From Oscillospiraceae bacterium (GTDB taxonomy: Bacteria; Bacillota; Clostridia; Christensenellales; Aristaeellaceae), in assembly GCA_031282605.1 (NCBI GenBank), contig JAITDK010000237.1:1-14630 (forward strand): a stretch of 14,630 nt of DNA, read 5' to 3'. Positions 13,852 to 14,630 of the stretch are shown here, piece after piece (within the stretch, counting starts at the first letter, position 1; every line of letters begins with the position of its first letter). Under the pieces are notes generated by a model. The model saw only the letters and a list, made by a program, of their open reading frames with translations, had not been told where the DNA came from and searched no databases. The position numbers were made by a program, and so were the translations under genes.

Positions 13852-14630
13852 ATGGCGCAGACGTTATCGGCGGCCGGCGGCGGCGCGGCGCGCAAGCCGA
13901 TCCTTCCCAATCACACTCAATCAGTGCGATCCCGCGTCACGCGGCATTGGCAGTTGTATATATTTCTATTGATACCGCTGGTCTTCCTTGGGGCGTTCAA
14001 GTACGCGCCCATGTTCGGGCTGCAGATAGCGTTCAGGGATTACAACATAGGGCTGGGCGTGTGGGGCAGCAGGTGGGTGGGTATGAAATACTTCCGCACG
14101 TTTATCAATTCGTTTGAGTTCCCGCGATTGCTGAGGAATACGCTTGCGATCGGCGTTTACTCATTGCTGGTCGGTTTGCCATGCCAGATAATCCTGGCGC
14201 TGTCGATCAACGCGTGCCGGGGCCGCGTTCTCAGCAAGGCCGCGCAGATGGTGACCTACGCGCCGTATTTCATATCCAGCGTCATACTGGTGACAATCGT
14301 TATGCAGTTCCTCGCGGTAAGAGGCGGTATGCTGAACAATGTCCGCGCTATGCTGGGCATGCAGCCCATCAACCTGATGGCCAGGCCGGGCGCGTTCCGG
14401 CACATATACGTATGGTCGGGCGTATGGCAGGAAACGGGCTATGGAGCGGTAATATACATCGCCGCGCTGGCGGGGGTGAATCCCGAGCTATATGAAGCCG
14501 CGACTATAGACGGCGCGAGCGTGCTGCAGCGCATATGGCATATCGACATGCCCAGCATAATGCCGGTCGCGGTAATACTGCTGATCATGAAATGCGGAGG
14601 CATAATCAACGTCGGTCATGAGAAGGTGCT
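13852..14630 (+). CDS. Carbohydrate ABC transporter permease, LplB/UgpA-like (partial, runs off the right edge)
   Basis: The first 259 codons of a binding-protein-dependent sugar transporter membrane subunit, open to the window edge. The cytoplasmic N-terminus (1-33) is followed by TM1 (about 36-56) and the region FGLQIAFRDYNIGLGVWGS, typical of LplB/YtcP-type permeases linked with oligosaccharide or polysaccharide uptake. Four further membrane stretches follow. The EAA loop that docks the ATPase is seen as YEAATIDGASVLQRIWHIDMP near 223-243. The complete protein should be about 300 residues, so roughly 40 are missing. The ATG has AGGAGG 6 nt upstream. A second permease and a solute-binding protein gene would be expected next. 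It is divergent from the AraC-family sensor, its likely activator. The substrate is unknown. Confidence 0.93.
   Translation, partial: MAQTLSAAGGGAARKPILPNHTQSVRSRVTRHWQLYIFLLIPLVFLGAFKYAPMFGLQIAFRDYNIGLGVWGSRWVGMKYFRTFINSFEFPRLLRNTLAIGVYSLLVGLPCQIILALSINACRGRVLSKAAQMVTYAPYFISSVILVTIVMQFLAVRGGMLNNVRAMLGMQPINLMARPGAFRHIYVWSGVWQETGYGAVIYIAALAGVNPELYEAATIDGASVLQRIWHIDMPSIMPVAVILLIMKCGGIINVGHEKV

Noticed and set aside
13551..13910. 119-codon minus-strand frame across the sensor/permease gap
   Set aside because: It overlaps the permease start and both promoters, has no recognisable protein features and no convincing ribosome site.
1..14630. CRISPR arrays, tRNA/rRNA genes, transposases, phage genes
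   Set aside because: No regular direct repeats, no cloverleaf or rRNA-like segments, and no transposase or integrase motifs were seen on either strand.

Overview
The window looks like a chromosomal stretch of a fairly GC-rich member of the Bacillota, most likely Clostridia. The evidence is a Gram-positive type CpsB/CpsC/CpsD phosphoregulatory module, an LCP-family protein, an ECF-type vitamin transporter S component, a membrane-spanning AraC-type regulator divergent from an LplB-like sugar permease, and sigma-A type promoters with 17-bp spacers and extended -10 motifs. This is inference; no rRNA or other taxonomic marker lies in the window.

Left part, minus strand (about 5240 down to 178). 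An apparent operon runs ECF S component -> glycogen/maltodextrin phosphorylase (glgP) -> GH13 maltodextrin-active hydrolase. An extended -10 promoter carries a perfect 10-bp palindrome over its predicted start site. Together the two enzymes would break stored or imported alpha-glucans into glucose-1-phosphate and short sugars. The S component may supply a vitamin, possibly B6 for the PLP enzyme GlgP (speculative). Past the GH13 gene, the first 100 bases are a run of four short hairpins that looks like an intergenic repeat. A further strong hairpin lies inside the last GH13 codons.

Centre, plus strand (about 5290 to 9869). There are two near-consensus promoters about 225 bp apart. The first is followed after about 80 nt by a GC-rich hairpin (a candidate small RNA or attenuated leader). 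The second drives a structured untranslated leader of about 320 nt. Then come a small secreted protein of unknown family, an LCP protein, a Wzz/CpsC polymerase modulator, a CpsD tyrosine kinase with a C-terminal tyrosine cluster, and a CpsB PHP-type tyrosine phosphatase. This is a complete control and attachment module for a surface polysaccharide. No glycosyltransferase, flippase or polymerase follows, because the next gene is convergent. The secreted protein and the RNA structures in front of it are the least explained part of the window.

Right part. A minus-strand PLP aminotransferase overlaps the end of cpsB tail to tail. Its promoter places transcription start on or one base before the ATG, so its mRNA is probably leaderless. 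Upstream on the same strand is a large membrane sensor with a C-terminal AraC DNA-binding domain. Divergent from it across about 350 bp is the start of a carbohydrate ABC transporter permease, cut off by the window edge. The regulator probably controls that transporter.
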